Shown here piece by piece: positions 20,700 to 31,180 of a stretch of 64,000 nt of DNA. Every line of letters begins with the position of its first letter. Position 1 is the first letter of the stretch. The notes below the pieces were generated by a model. It was not told where the DNA came from and searched no databases. It saw only the letters and a program-made list of their open reading frames with translations. The DNA is from Chondrus crispus (Eukaryota > Rhodophyta > Florideophyceae > Gigartinales > Gigartinaceae). Where the stretch lies: NCBI RefSeq assembly GCF_000350225.1, contig NW_005178734.1, positions 186,001 through 250,000 on the forward strand, written 5' to 3'. A program made the translations under genes and the position numbers.

Positions 20700-23600
20700 A
20701 AGAGTGAACGACCGCGTTCACTTCGGAGGTGAGTTCCCTGCCTGTACGCGTCCTCAGTCGTTTCGCGTATCGCGACACTAGCTCCTCGGGAACATGTGTT
20801 CGTGCAGTCCAAGTGGGTTGATCGTAGTCAGCCCACTTGATGAGGAACTCCGTAGTTCCGTCCTCTACCACGCGATGCTTGAGCAGACGCTCGACCGCGT
20901 ACTGCGTGCCCTCGGTGACCTTGTCGGCAAGGTCATCCGGGGTTGTCGTGCTCGTCCGCGGTGCACCCGTCGGCGGTGGCGCATACACGCAGCGATCTGC
21001 GGAGACGCGCTCGGTGACACCATCACGATCGATCGTGATGGTACGGCGGTCATTGGCGAGCACGCGGTAGGGTCCTACAGCGGGCGAGGCGAGCTTGTTC
21101 GATGTCTTAGCCCCATCGGTGGGGTTGAGATATACGTATTCTCCGGGACGGAGCCGGGAATTAATGCGTCGTATGCGCTTATCGAAGTCGCGCTTGTAGC
21201 GAGCCTGCGTCCGACGCAGGCTCGCGTAGGCCTTCTGGATAGTCGAGTCCAAGGTCTTGAGGAACTCGGCACGTTGGTTCCCCCTATCGGAAGGGGGCGC
21301 GTCGCCGTCCGCCCGTCGGAGAGAGAACTCCGGCGGTGGCCTGCTGAGCACGAGCTCAAACGGCGTGGTGCGTGTGGTGCGATGTACGTGGGAGTTGTAC
21401 GCGTACGTGAGCGGCCCCACGTACACATCCCAGTCGTCCTGGTGTTCACCCACGTAGTTCCTCAGCATCGAGGCGATTGTTCGGTTATATCGCTCGACTT
21501 GCCCGTTCGCCAGGGGATGGTACGCCGAAGTGTACAAATTCGTTATCCCCAGAACACGGCACGTGCTGTGGAAGAATTTGGCATTAAACTGAGGGCCGTT
21601 GTCCGAAAGCAACGTGCGAGGGACGCCGTATTTGAACACCCACGACTCGCAGAACGCAACTGCGACGGTGTATGCGGTTATCGTGCGGAGCGCCACGACT
21701 TGCGTCAGCTTGCTAAAACGGTCCGTAATCACGAGCAGGAATCGTTTTCCTGTCTTCGTTTTGGGGAGCGGCCCCAAGATGTCGATGGCGAGGCTCTCGA
21801 GAGGCCTCGTAGCTGGGAACAATCTCAATCGATTGAGATGTTTCCTCAGCTTGACCGGGTTCATCGCGCAGGTCCGACACCCTCGCACCGTGGCTGCCAC
21901 GTCTGCAGCCAGGTGGGGCCAGTAGTACTCGCGTCGAAGTGCGTAGTACATACGGTTCTGGCCCGAGTGCCCCGCGATGGCCGGGTTGTGGCACAGGCGA
22001 AGGAGCCTGGCGCGGAGCGTCCGAGGTACCACCACCTGAACGATATCAGGGTCGAAGGGGTGTCTCCGTTTGAGCACCCCTTGGTGGTCCTCGAAGAACG
22101 CGGAGTCCCGGGACTCTGACTGTCGTGCCAAAACGGTTTGGCAGAAGTCATCCACGCGTTGCTCCTCGGCTATCTCCTCTATTGTAAGAGGGGCCGGAAG
22201 GTCTTCCTGCGGTGGGGCGACCGGGGAGTCGAGCGCGCCAGCCTCGGGGTCTTCGGCGCGCTGGATATCGGCGGCGTCGAATTCGTCGTTCTCCTCCCAA
22301 AACGAATTGGGTCTTTGAAGAGCTGGGGCTTCGTCGTCACCTCGCGGTTCGTCGCGCGTCCGTACGCGCGACCTTGTTCGGGCTTCGGCTTGGTTCCGTG
22401 TCGTTACGAAGACATGGACGGCCTGATGATCGCAGCTCGCGGTACAAGCGTGGTCCGCGAGCTCGTTCGATACGTCTCGAACTGTCGTGCCCCCGTCGAA
22501 AGTGGGGATGTCGTCATCCACCTCGACGGTGGGGCGAGGGTCATCGGCGACCTTCGGCGACACGAGTCGTGACAGGGCATCGGGCACCTGATGCACGCGC
22601 CCGGGGCGGTACTGAATGGTGAAATCGTATTCAGCCAGACGTAGCCGCCACCGGGTGAGTCTTCCTGAGCTCTCCGTGAGCGACATGAGCCATCGGAGGG
22701 CGTCGTGATCCGTCCGGACGGTGAACTTGGTTCCTTCGATGTACGGCCGCAGTGTGCGGACGGCCCACACCACGGCGAAGCACTCACGCTCCGTAGCGCT
22801 GTAGTTCCGTTCGCTATCGCTCAGCGAGTACGACCAGTATCCAATGGGGCGCCAATCGTTTGGCTCGTCGTGCTCCTGTAGGAGGGTGCACCCGAGTTGA
22901 TATGCACTGGCGTCAGTGTCCAACAGGTACGGTCGGCCGTACCGTGGTAGCGCGAGGATCGGCGGGGAGATCATCTCCGCCTTCAGGCTTTCGAAAGCCT
23001 GAAGCTGAACCTCCGTTGGGTTATCGAAATCGTGATCCTAGTCCTTGCGCGTTATATCGGTTAACGGACGGGCAATCTTCGAGAAGCCCTTGACGAAGCG
23101 ACGATATACGTTACACGCCCCGAGGGACGAGCGCACCTGCGTCAGCGTCCTCGGGAACGTGAACGTCTTGAAGGCGTCGATTGCCGCATCAGCCACGCTC
23201 AACTTACCTGGGGATATAACGTGCCCCAGGTAGTGCACCTTCGGACGGAAGAAGCTGCACTTCTTGAGCTTGAGGGAGATGCCGGCACTCCGCAACAAGC
23301 TCAAGACGGTATCGAGATGCCTTGCGTGTTCCGCGTCCGTACGCGAGAACACAATAACGTCATCGAGATAGACGAGGCATATTTGCCAGCGGACTCCGGA
23401 GAGTATGATATCGAGGGCACGTTAGAAGGTGGCCGGTGCCCCTTTTAATCCAAACGGCATGCGCAAATGGCGGTACGTACCCATATGTGTCGTGAAGGTA
23501 GTCTTATCCCGGTCCTCCGGAGCGACCGGGATCTGCCCATAACCGGAATTGCAGTCCAACGTCGTAAAGACGGCTGCATCTCCTAACGAGTCGATGCAGT

Positions 23601-25464
23601 CGTCCATATGCAGCAGCGGATACGAATCCGCTGCAGTCTTCGCGTTGAGGCGCCGGTAGTCCACGCAGAACCGAAGAGAGCCGTCTTTCTTCGGTACGAG
23701 CACCACCGGGGACGCCCACTCGGTGCTCGCGGGCTCGATAACCCCTGCGTTCAACATCTCGTTGACCTCCTTCGCGACCATTTCGCGCATGGCCGGGCCC
23801 TCCCGATAGGGCATAGAACGAATCGGTTTCGTTCCCGGTTCGAGGGGAATGCGGTGCTCTGTGGCTTGGATCGTTCCGAGCGCACCGCTCCACAGACTCG
23901 AGTGCTTACGGAGCATCTCGAGCACGTGGACACGGAGCTTGTCATCGTCGATGTATGACAAGTCAATCTCTTTTTCCCAATCCATAGGTGGATTTTCGGG
24001 ATCCTTCTGCTGGGGGGGTACAGTACCCTCCGCCGTCGGTGGGGCGATAAGTGACCGTTCGCCCGGGTCAACCCCTTCACTCCCAGCGGTTGCCTTCTCG
24101 TTGGAGCTGGATGGGCCAGCTCCTACCTCTTCGACTTGATCGGTCAAGTCGGTCAGGTGCAACGCGTGCGCGACCCCCTCAGCGACTCGAAGTTCGGGCG
24201 TGAGGATCGCGAGGGGGTTGCGCTTCGCGTATCCCACGACGGTGTGCTTCGGAAGCCGCCTCTCCCGTTGCGAGAAGTTCGCGACGATGACTTCGAATGT
24301 CTGATTCGGCAGGAATTCCGCGACGCCATTCGTCAGCCTCACTCCATGGCGGTGTTGGAGTGAGGGCTTGGGCTCCAGGAACACGAGACCCCTCCCCGCG
24401 GTCGTCACACGCACACGGGCTTGCGCCATCGCGGGGATGGTAACCCAGCGGGCGATTCGGATCGCCTGCGGGGCCTCCTCGCGTACCTCCGGACGACTCG
24501 TTTGGCGACCGTGTCGCCTGGTAGGGGAAGTCGGTTCCCCCTTCCCATCGACGATGGCTACCGAGCCACCGTGACGAAGTTCGAGCTTCTGTCCGTCGAT
24601 GTCGATGCTGCGTACGTGAGCATCGATGAACGCGGTCCCAAGTAGAACGGGAACAGCGAGTAGTTCAGCCACTACGAAAGGTATGCGGAACGTCGTGTTC
24701 TGCAACCGGACCGCGAGGCGGACGACCGCCGTAAGCCGAAGCGGGTTACTGTTCGCGCCAGCCAGGCGTGGTAATGGCGCGTCCCGTATTACGTAGCGGG
24801 CCCAGTCGGGAGGGAGGTCGGCCTTCCTCACCAAGTTGTAGCCCGAGCACGTGTCGACGGCGATCGTGTGGGGCTTAAACGCGTTGCCTTCGGTGGCCAC
24901 GGAGCCCAAGACGTTATATATTTTCGACGTCATGAGGCATACGAGGCCATCGACCACCTTGGGCGCGATCTTATCGGTGAGGTCGTTCCGCCGGGGCCTT
25001 CGACTTCGGCGTTGGCCCCTCTTGCGTTTCCTTCGGCTCGAGTCGGGGGACGTTCGCGTCTCAGTGACGCCCGTCCCGGTGCTGGAGTCCGTACGAGGCG
25101 AACATTCCGTCGGCGACCTTGGGCTCACGGGGGTCAGGAGGTCGACCGACTCGTGTCGGTCGTCGTTAACCGCGTCTCGCTTGTTGCGCATCACTGGGAC
25201 GTCGGGTGTCCCGGTGATGCCTTCTTCCAACATCGGGTCTACGTGGGCCTCGGTGTTGGGTTTCTCCTGCAATGTCGACATTGCTGGAGTCCCCGTGCTC
25301 AACTCCGATAGCGGGGGATTTATTATCGGACAATACCCCCCGTGTCCTTGGCGAGCACGCGGGGACCGGTCTACTTCATGGGGAAAAGACGGCTCACGCG
25401 ACCGCGTGTACGTAACCGTCTTTACCCTTTTTCGAACTACCGGTGCTATCGGAGCTACCCCTGG
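20698..25464 (-). pseudogene. giant gypsy pol: protease, RT, RNase H, integrase, chromodomain (two nonsense codons)
   Basis: One continuous frame from 25464 to the stop at 20698, interrupted by only two stops: TAA at 23424-23422, where GAPATF would be followed by Gln in relatives, and TAG at 23040-23038 after ITRKD. Domains in order: aspartic protease with AVDTCSGYNLV near 24850 (Cys where Gly or Ser is usual), RT (VDYRRLNAKT near 23650, then YLDDVIVF near 23370), RNase H (LLDTDASAYQLG near 22910, TDHDALRW near 22710), the integrase zinc finger (HNPAIAGHSG, then CRTCAMNP), the catalytic core (ITDRFSKLTQVV, LLSDNGPQF, ERYNRTIASML), and a C-terminal chromodomain (EFLIKWADYDQPTW near 20830). The frame is -1 relative to gag and overlaps it by 10 nt. 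The two stops would end translation inside RT. Confidence 0.93.
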
Positions 25465-27989
25465 CTATCGGTGGCCAGGTCCCCTTCGGGTCCTTGGCCG
25501 CGTGGGTCGGGACGATCCCCCCACTGCCGCCGCGCGTCATCGGCGAAGCACCCGGGTACTTCCTGACCTTGAGCTGCGACATCCAGACGTCGCAGGATCT
25601 GAGGGACGTGTCGAACCGGTTCGTCTTCTTGTCCCTCTGCGGGTAGGGGATGCGGACCCTCTACCCAATCTTGTAGGTACATGATCGCGTTCTGTACCTG
25701 TTGGGGTAACCGAGAACGGTCTCGGTCCCCTCTCCCTCCTTGGCAGGGGTACCTTGTGTCGGCCTGGCGGTAGTCGGGCCGATCCCGACGATCGAGTTCG
25801 GTACGACGATACCCGCCTCCACGGGGGGCGAAGCAAGCGCCCCCACCCGACCGATTCGGGAAACCTTGACGCGGGGGACGACCCTGGCCGACCGCTTGCC
25901 GGAGTAGATTGCGCGCCCCGGGGCGCGTCTCCATCTGGTAGCGGTAGTTCCTGTACGCCGTGAACATTCGTTGTTCCGGCGACAGGAACGGGCAGGCGTA
26001 CATGGCGTGTCCGTACGTACGACATAGCCAGCACACGTACGCGCTGCCGTCCGTTGAGGCGAAGGTCGCTGCGTTACGCGCCTCCTCATCGGTGAGGAGG
26101 GGCACGCGAGGGGCTTCACCTCCGGTATCTCGGTTTGAGATGTCGAGCTCAGCGACCCGGGGGCCCGTACCCCTGGGCGCTCTTGGAGTGGCCGCGAACG
26201 CGGTCGCGTAGCTCGACGTCGTTCCGGTCGACATTGGTGAAGGGGGTCGACCCCCTACTGGCCCTGCTCCTTGCGTAATGAGGACAGGGTCGGCCTGCCA
26301 CTCATCCTCCCCGACATGGAGGGTAGAGGCGGGCGAACTGGTTGCGGCGGACTTCGTAGTCCTGCCAGCCCTCCCTGTCGGTTTCGAACCCGGCAGAGGT
26401 AAACCGCGTCGAGCGCGGTAAGTGGTTCCTTCCGCCGTTGCGATACGGCGGATGGTCGGAAGATCGGTCTTCTGGCGGCTCGGCAGCCGCTGCACTGTAT
26501 CGGAAACTGCGGCACGAGTCGCAGGAGCGAGTCCCCGCACGAAGTAGTGCGCGAGGGACTGTTCGGAGAACACTGCCGTGCACCGGAACGCGGCAGTTTC
26601 GAGCCGGTCCGCGAACGTGCTCTCCGTTTCATGAGGTTGCTGTCGCGCCGTCGCGACCGCGTCGTACGCTTCACCTAACACGTCGTCGGTTAGGTACCGT
26701 TTCAGGAACTGGTTCACGAGCCCCGGCCAACTCACGTCGTCGTGTAGTTGGCCGGCGCGGAGGCCCCGCATCGTATAACTCGTATACAGGCGCTCCGCGT
26801 CGCGCTCTAAGAAGTGCGCGAGGACTCTCACCGCAACACCTTCGGTCAGGTGTTGCGAGTTGAAGGTTATCCGAATATCCTTCAAGAACGGCAGCAGCTC
26901 GATCGGGTCCGTACCGTCGAAGCTACGCATCGTGGGACGGATCCCACGACAGCGTTGGACGTACTTCGCGATCCGTCCCGCGTCACCCGAGGTGACGAGC
27001 CTCGAGGTGTTGTCCAAGCGGTACATACGATAGTCAGCGACGGCGTTGAACTCTTGGATCATCGTATGCACCGGCTCGAGCCCGGGCTCGGCGGGACCGA
27101 GCGTGCCAAAGGCAGTGACGGGAAGCGTACGGACGTCTACCGGACCTGGATGCGCGGTGGAACCCGCCGGCGGGTAGCCGCCCCAGCGGGGATCGACGGA
27201 GAACATTGGTTCTCCGGATCCGCGAGCGGCTCCTCCACGGTCCTGTACGTCGGCGTACGATACGCCTTCCATCTGCCGCCTACTTCCGGCGATAGGCGGC
27301 AATGCTTGGGTCTCGGACGCGAGATTCGCGCCCATCGGAGGACGGTTTCCTTCCGCAGTCCGACTAGTGTCGGCGCCAGTCGGACGCCAACCTTCCGGAG
27401 CGACGGAGCTCGGAGGTACGGCACCACCGGGCCCTCTCGAGGGGGCACCGGGCAGCCTTGCGGCCATGGTCCGTTCCATGTCACGAGCACGCTGTCGCGT
27501 AGCGTTGAGTTCGGCGGAGAGGTGCGCGAACGCACCCAACTGTTCTGCTGACGGGGACGGTCGATCGTCGGGACGTCTCGTCGAGGTCGGCCTCGTGGGG
27601 CGACCTTGCCTGTGCAGTACGGGCTGTGCGAGACGTGAGTCTTCGACGAGCACCAGTCGCGAGTGTAACTCGTCGACTAGTGCTCGGAGATTCTCCAAGG
27701 ACTGGCTGACTCGATCGAACCTCCCTTCACGTAGGGAGCGGAGCTCGTCCATACATCGCGAGTAGACGGCGTCCGTCACGTCTATACGGAGTGAAGTACG
27801 GACTTCCTCGATGTAGTCAGCTATGCGATCGAACATCGCAGCCGCTTGTCCTTCGGGGGACTCGGGCGACGGCTCCCGGTCTCGGAGACCAGCGTCGCCG
27901 TCGCCGAACGGCGGTGATGGTGCGTGCATAGCGGCCGCCCTCGGATCCGCCGGTTCGGACCGGATCGAGGTGGCGTATTCTTGACTCAT
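25455..27989 (-). CDS. giant gypsy gag polyprotein
   Basis: An intact 844-aa frame from the ATG at 27989 (76 nt inside the LTR boundary at 28066), chosen because the frame upstream runs back into the LTR. It would form the virus-like particle that packages element RNA. Residues about 60-170 contain two coiled-coil-like segments. The capsid-like helical domain spans about 330-520, with RIAKYVQRCRGIRPTMRSF, LPFLKDIRITFN, LVNQFLKRYLTDDVL and FADRLETAAFRC. A single CCHC zinc knuckle, CWLCRTYGHAMYAC, lies near residue 665 (near 26000). The C-terminus is Arg/Gly-rich. The stop TAG (25457-25455) follows directly on a GGGG run. About 844 residues is long for a gypsy gag, through its disordered linkers. 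Confidence 0.85.
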   Translation of the reverse strand: MSQEYATSIRSEPADPRAAAMHAPSPPFGDGDAGLRDREPSPESPEGQAAAMFDRIADYIEEVRTSLRIDVTDAVYSRCMDELRSLREGRFDRVSQSLENLRALVDELHSRLVLVEDSRLAQPVLHRQGRPTRPTSTRRPDDRPSPSAEQLGAFAHLSAELNATRQRARDMERTMAARLPGAPSRGPGGAVPPSSVAPEGWRPTGADTSRTAEGNRPPMGANLASETQALPPIAGSRRQMEGVSYADVQDRGGAARGSGEPMFSVDPRWGGYPPAGSTAHPGPVDVRTLPVTAFGTLGPAEPGLEPVHTMIQEFNAVADYRMYRLDNTSRLVTSGDAGRIAKYVQRCRGIRPTMRSFDGTDPIELLPFLKDIRITFNSQHLTEGVAVRVLAHFLERDAERLYTSYTMRGLRAGQLHDDVSWPGLVNQFLKRYLTDDVLGEAYDAVATARQQPHETESTFADRLETAAFRCTAVFSEQSLAHYFVRGLAPATRAAVSDTVQRLPSRQKTDLPTIRRIATAEGTTYRARRGLPLPGSKPTGRAGRTTKSAATSSPASTLHVGEDEWQADPVLITQGAGPVGGRPPSPMSTGTTSSYATAFAATPRAPRGTGPRVAELDISNRDTGGEAPRVPLLTDEEARNAATFASTDGSAYVCWLCRTYGHAMYACPFLSPEQRMFTAYRNYRYQMETRPGARNLLRQAVGQGRPPRQGFPNRSGGGACFAPRGGGYRRTELDRRDRPDYRQADTRYPCQGGRGDRDRSRLPQQVQNAIMYLQDWVEGPHPLPAEGQEDEPVRHVPQILRRLDVAAQGQEVPGCFADDARRQWGDRPDPRGQGPEGDLATDSQG

Positions 27990-28045
27990 CTCAACGCGTA
28001 CGGACGCGGAGGAAAAAGAAAGCCTTCTCGGAAAGATCTCGGGGT

Positions 28046-28064
28046 CTTCTAGGTCGGGAGACCA
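28046..28064 (-). promoter_or_regulatory. primer-binding-site candidate of the giant gypsy element
   Basis: On the minus strand, one base after the 5' LTR end, TGGTCTCCCGACCTAGAAG begins with the TGG that pairs with tRNA CCA ends. I could not assign the tRNA. Confidence 0.5.
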
Positions 28065-28065
28065 C

Positions 28066-28766
28066 TGTAGCATAAACACCCCCAGACGACTGGAGGTGTA
28101 TGCGCAGTTCGACCTGTAGACCCTGGATCGGAGAAGGGGTGAAGCGGGCCAACCAGCTACGGAACCGGGATCGGGCCCGGGTAGCGGTGGTAGAGCGGGA
28201 GCGAGCAGGGACGCGCGCACGCACGAGCGGATCGACGCCTCGACGCTCCGGAGCAGCACTGGGTGACGTACCAGTGCTAACGGGCGGAGGCGGTTCCGTG
28301 CTCGCTCGCGTGCTGCGCGTCCACTCCGGCTCCGCTCCGACTAAACGCGCGCGAAGAGCGAAGGCGACGTTTAGAATAAGCTGGGTGGACTGACCTTGGC
28401 GGTCGGTTGAGGACAAGCCCGTGCTTGTCCCCCTCCGCCGCCGTCGGTCCGCTCTATATTTAATATACAAAACAATCTACCATAACACTACAGTACCGAG
28501 GTACTGTAGTGGGCTACTGTAGTGCAGGTCGGCCTGCACTGTAATACTGTCAGCTATGTCGAGGCTGACAGTACACGTATCACCCGTAGTGCGTGCGCGC
28601 TTCGTTCGCGCGCTGTACACGTGTGCGCGTGTATGAGCATGTCCTTTGTCCCCGTGGTGTACACGTGGACACGCGCGGTGGTACTGTAGAGCTCGACGCT
28701 CTACAGTAGCTGATCTAGTTCTTGATCTAATCTAATTTAAACCCCCAGGGGGGGGGTTATACCACA
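28066..28766 (-). repeat. giant gypsy 5' LTR
   Basis: Direct repeat of 12156-12855, with about eleven single-base differences and one extra G by eye. It is followed on the plus strand by the GTCAG duplication (28767-28771). Confidence 0.95.
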
Positions 28767-28904
28767 GTCAGAGGGCTAAGGTATATATCGCCCCGCCGGA
28801 CCCACTACATTTGCTCGCGGCGCTAGATCCTAGATCTAATCTAATGTCAGCAAAGTTAATACTGACTAATTAACTAAATAAAATTAATAATTAAAATAAA
28901 AACT

Positions 28905-30420
28905 TTGCAAATATTCACACGTGTGTCCCCCAATCCCGGACTACAGTATTCACATTCCAACTTAGTTTCTTTTCCCTTCACCCCCTTGTGCAACCCCTTA
29001 TTGCACTACACCCAAGCAGCAATTGAAAAACATATGCGTGACCTAGAAGCAGCTCTTTCCCCGTACCGGACATACGCAATAACCGATTTCTTTCTTTCTG
29101 AAACGTTGGCTAGAATTGATCCTCGGGCTTCATCTACCTAGATGAATGCTGCAAAGAAGGCCGAAATCAAAAACCTTCTTGACCGTGGTACATTCAAGAT
29201 ATTCCTACGCGACGATATACCCAAAGACGGGAACGTACTTCCTGGCCGTTTTGTGCTAACAGTCAAGCCGACAGAAGACGGGAAAGAAGAATATAAAGCC
29301 CGATACGTTGTCGGCGGACACCGGGACAAACTGAAACGGATGATGGTGCATGCACCAGGACGCCTGCTACTCGCTCTTGCTGTGTTACACGGCTTCGATA
29401 TATGGACGGCGGACGTGCGACAAGCATACCTCCCATCGCCCGAGCCTCTTCTCCGCGAAGTGTTTATCAAGGATCCAGTCCCAGAGTTTGGGCTCCCCCC
29501 AAATCATTGCCTTCAGCTTCTACTTCCCTTATACGGACTTTGCGAATCTGGGGACCTCTGGAATCGAATTCTAGACGATCATCACCGCTCCGAACTCGGC
29601 ATGAAACCGCTTGGGTCTGATCTTGCACTCTACGCCAAAATGAAAGACGGAGTACTCCGCGGCCTGAGCGGCAGCTACGTTGACGACCTACTGCGATGTG
29701 GCTCGAGCTCAATTCAGAGTTGCGGCCAAAGCTACAAACGCCCTATTTGACATGGCCGACGATGAAAATCTTCCCTGCACCTTTACCAGATTTGATCTGT
29801 CCTCCCCATCATCAGAATCACTTCGTGCTAATCAGCACAAATATGTTAAAGTGCTGCAGCCACTTCCGGAAGATGCTACATGGAAGGAATTCGCCAGTAT
29901 CCGAATGAAACTTGCTTGGTTATCGAACAGCCGTCCTGATTGCCTGTACGAAATTGCCCAGCTTTCACAAGTCGTCTACGATCACTTCATAGCTTCCAAG
30001 AGAGATGTCATTCTGCAGACCAATAAGCTCGTTTTGTATGCAAGGGGGCATCTCGTCTCTCTTAATTTCCTCAAACTGGACCGCGACTCGCTCCAAGTCA
30101 TCGGATTTTCAGACGCTTCGTTCGCATCCAACGCCGATCTAACCTCCCAACTTGGCTATATTTGCTTTATTGGAGACTCGAATGGGAAAGTGATTCCCAT
30201 TCACTTCAAGAGCTACAAAGCTCGTAGAGTTACAAGATCAGTCATGGCTGCGGATAACAAGAACTGGGAGTGCAGGGCTCAAAGCACTTCAATCATATGC
30301 TACAGAGCACATTTCAGAAGCAGCAATTGTGCACTGGTGCCTTCTTCGGCTTGCATGTTACAACACTCCAGACGTTGGAACAGATACAAAAAACAGATCA
30401 GCTCTCGCGCCTGCATTTGA
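28905..30420 (+). pseudogene. copia reverse transcriptase and RNase H, frame-broken
   Basis: This is the 3' half of the copia polyprotein, separated from its 5' half by the nested element. RT starts near 28990; a stop at 29139 is followed by KKAEIKNLLDRGTFKIFLRD, the block GRFVLTVK and YKARYVVGGHRDKLK, TADVRQAYLP near 29415 (motif A Asp), LLLPLYGLCESGDLW near 29525, and GSYVDDLLRCG near 29670 (motif C YVDD). A frameshift near 29705 moves coding to another frame, with QHKYVKVLQPL, KLAWLSNSRPD near 29910 and the RNase H block GFSDASFASNADL near 30105, ending with KARRVTRSVMAAD near 30220. After about 30260 the homology fades across frames. Confidence 0.88.
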
Positions 30421-31180
30421 TCTCCGCTTCGGATCCCCGCGTACCACTACTTTCTTCCACCTTGTACAGGATTCTCATTGTATCAAAGGTAAAAACATAG
30501 CTACGTCTCAGACGCGTATTGAGCCATGCCGGGGCCCTGATGAGGCGATTGTCGCTGATCGAGACTGATCAACTCTATGACAAGAATTTCGCAAACATTA
30601 AATTGGACTCGTACATTTGCATATGAGCCCAGACACAAGGTGCAACAGGCATTGGTCATCTCAATTTGAGTTTAGTTGTGCGCAGACCATCTCAATTTGA
30701 GCTACTGATTCCGTGTCGTATGCTTATTTTAGCAGTGGATCGTGAGGCCAGCTGATGGGCCCGCGTACACGGCATACATAGGAATGCGTCATGCGGCATA
30801 TTTGGACACGTATGAGCGTTGACAGAGCAGCTGCTGCTCACCGGGCCCGATGAGATCAATATCAAAATATTTGCGCAAAAAATAAAATGAACTGGTAAAT
30901 GTGCCCATGAGCCCAAAGCAAAGGGCGATACCCGCAGCGAATCCCAAGTTGAGATTTGTTGAGTGCTGATCCATCGCAATTTTATATTGGATGAGCGTAG
31001 GTCATCTAAATTTCAGCTTCCAGTTTCGTAGCTCAGACTGACTTTAGAAATTGATAGTTTGGTCTGTGGGGGGCGCGGGCGCTCGTACAGTCAGTGCTAT
31101 CTATTTCGTCTCCAAGTGACCCGCATTCCCAGTTGCACATGTTCGGTGCAAACGCATTTAATGTGATAGTGAACACTAGT
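30421..31180. other. copia 3' region, no gene
   Basis: No coding evidence beyond scraps of RNase H to about 30570. A direct repeat, CATCTCAATTTGAG, occurs at about 30657 and 30687. Confidence 0.5.

Larger units (their letters stand above)
12156..28766 (-). mobile_element. giant Ty3/gypsy chromoviral element, 16.6 kb, with antisense accessory ORF
   Basis: LTRs of 700 and 701 bp (12156-12855 and 28066-28766) bound the element, with TG...CA termini and GTCAG duplications on both sides. On the minus strand the order is 5' LTR, primer-binding-site candidate, gag (27989-25455), pol (25464-20698: protease, RT, RNase H, integrase, chromodomain), polypurine tract, 2.8 kb without genes, an ORF on the opposite strand (15706-17925), an inserted pogo-like transposon (12936-15459), a second polypurine tract, 3' LTR. 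Subtracting the transposon leaves about 14.1 kb, much longer than ordinary gypsy elements. About eleven LTR differences by eye suggest it is younger than the copia host. Two nonsense codons in pol mean this copy is not autonomous. Confidence 0.95.

Noticed and set aside
20794-22119. 441-codon open frame on the plus strand
   Set aside because: It is the antisense of the gypsy RNase H-integrase coding region, whose motifs are clear on the minus strand; GC-rich coding keeps the reverse frame open.
26814-27551. 245-codon plus-strand frame
   Set aside because: Antisense shadow of gag, with no domain of its own.
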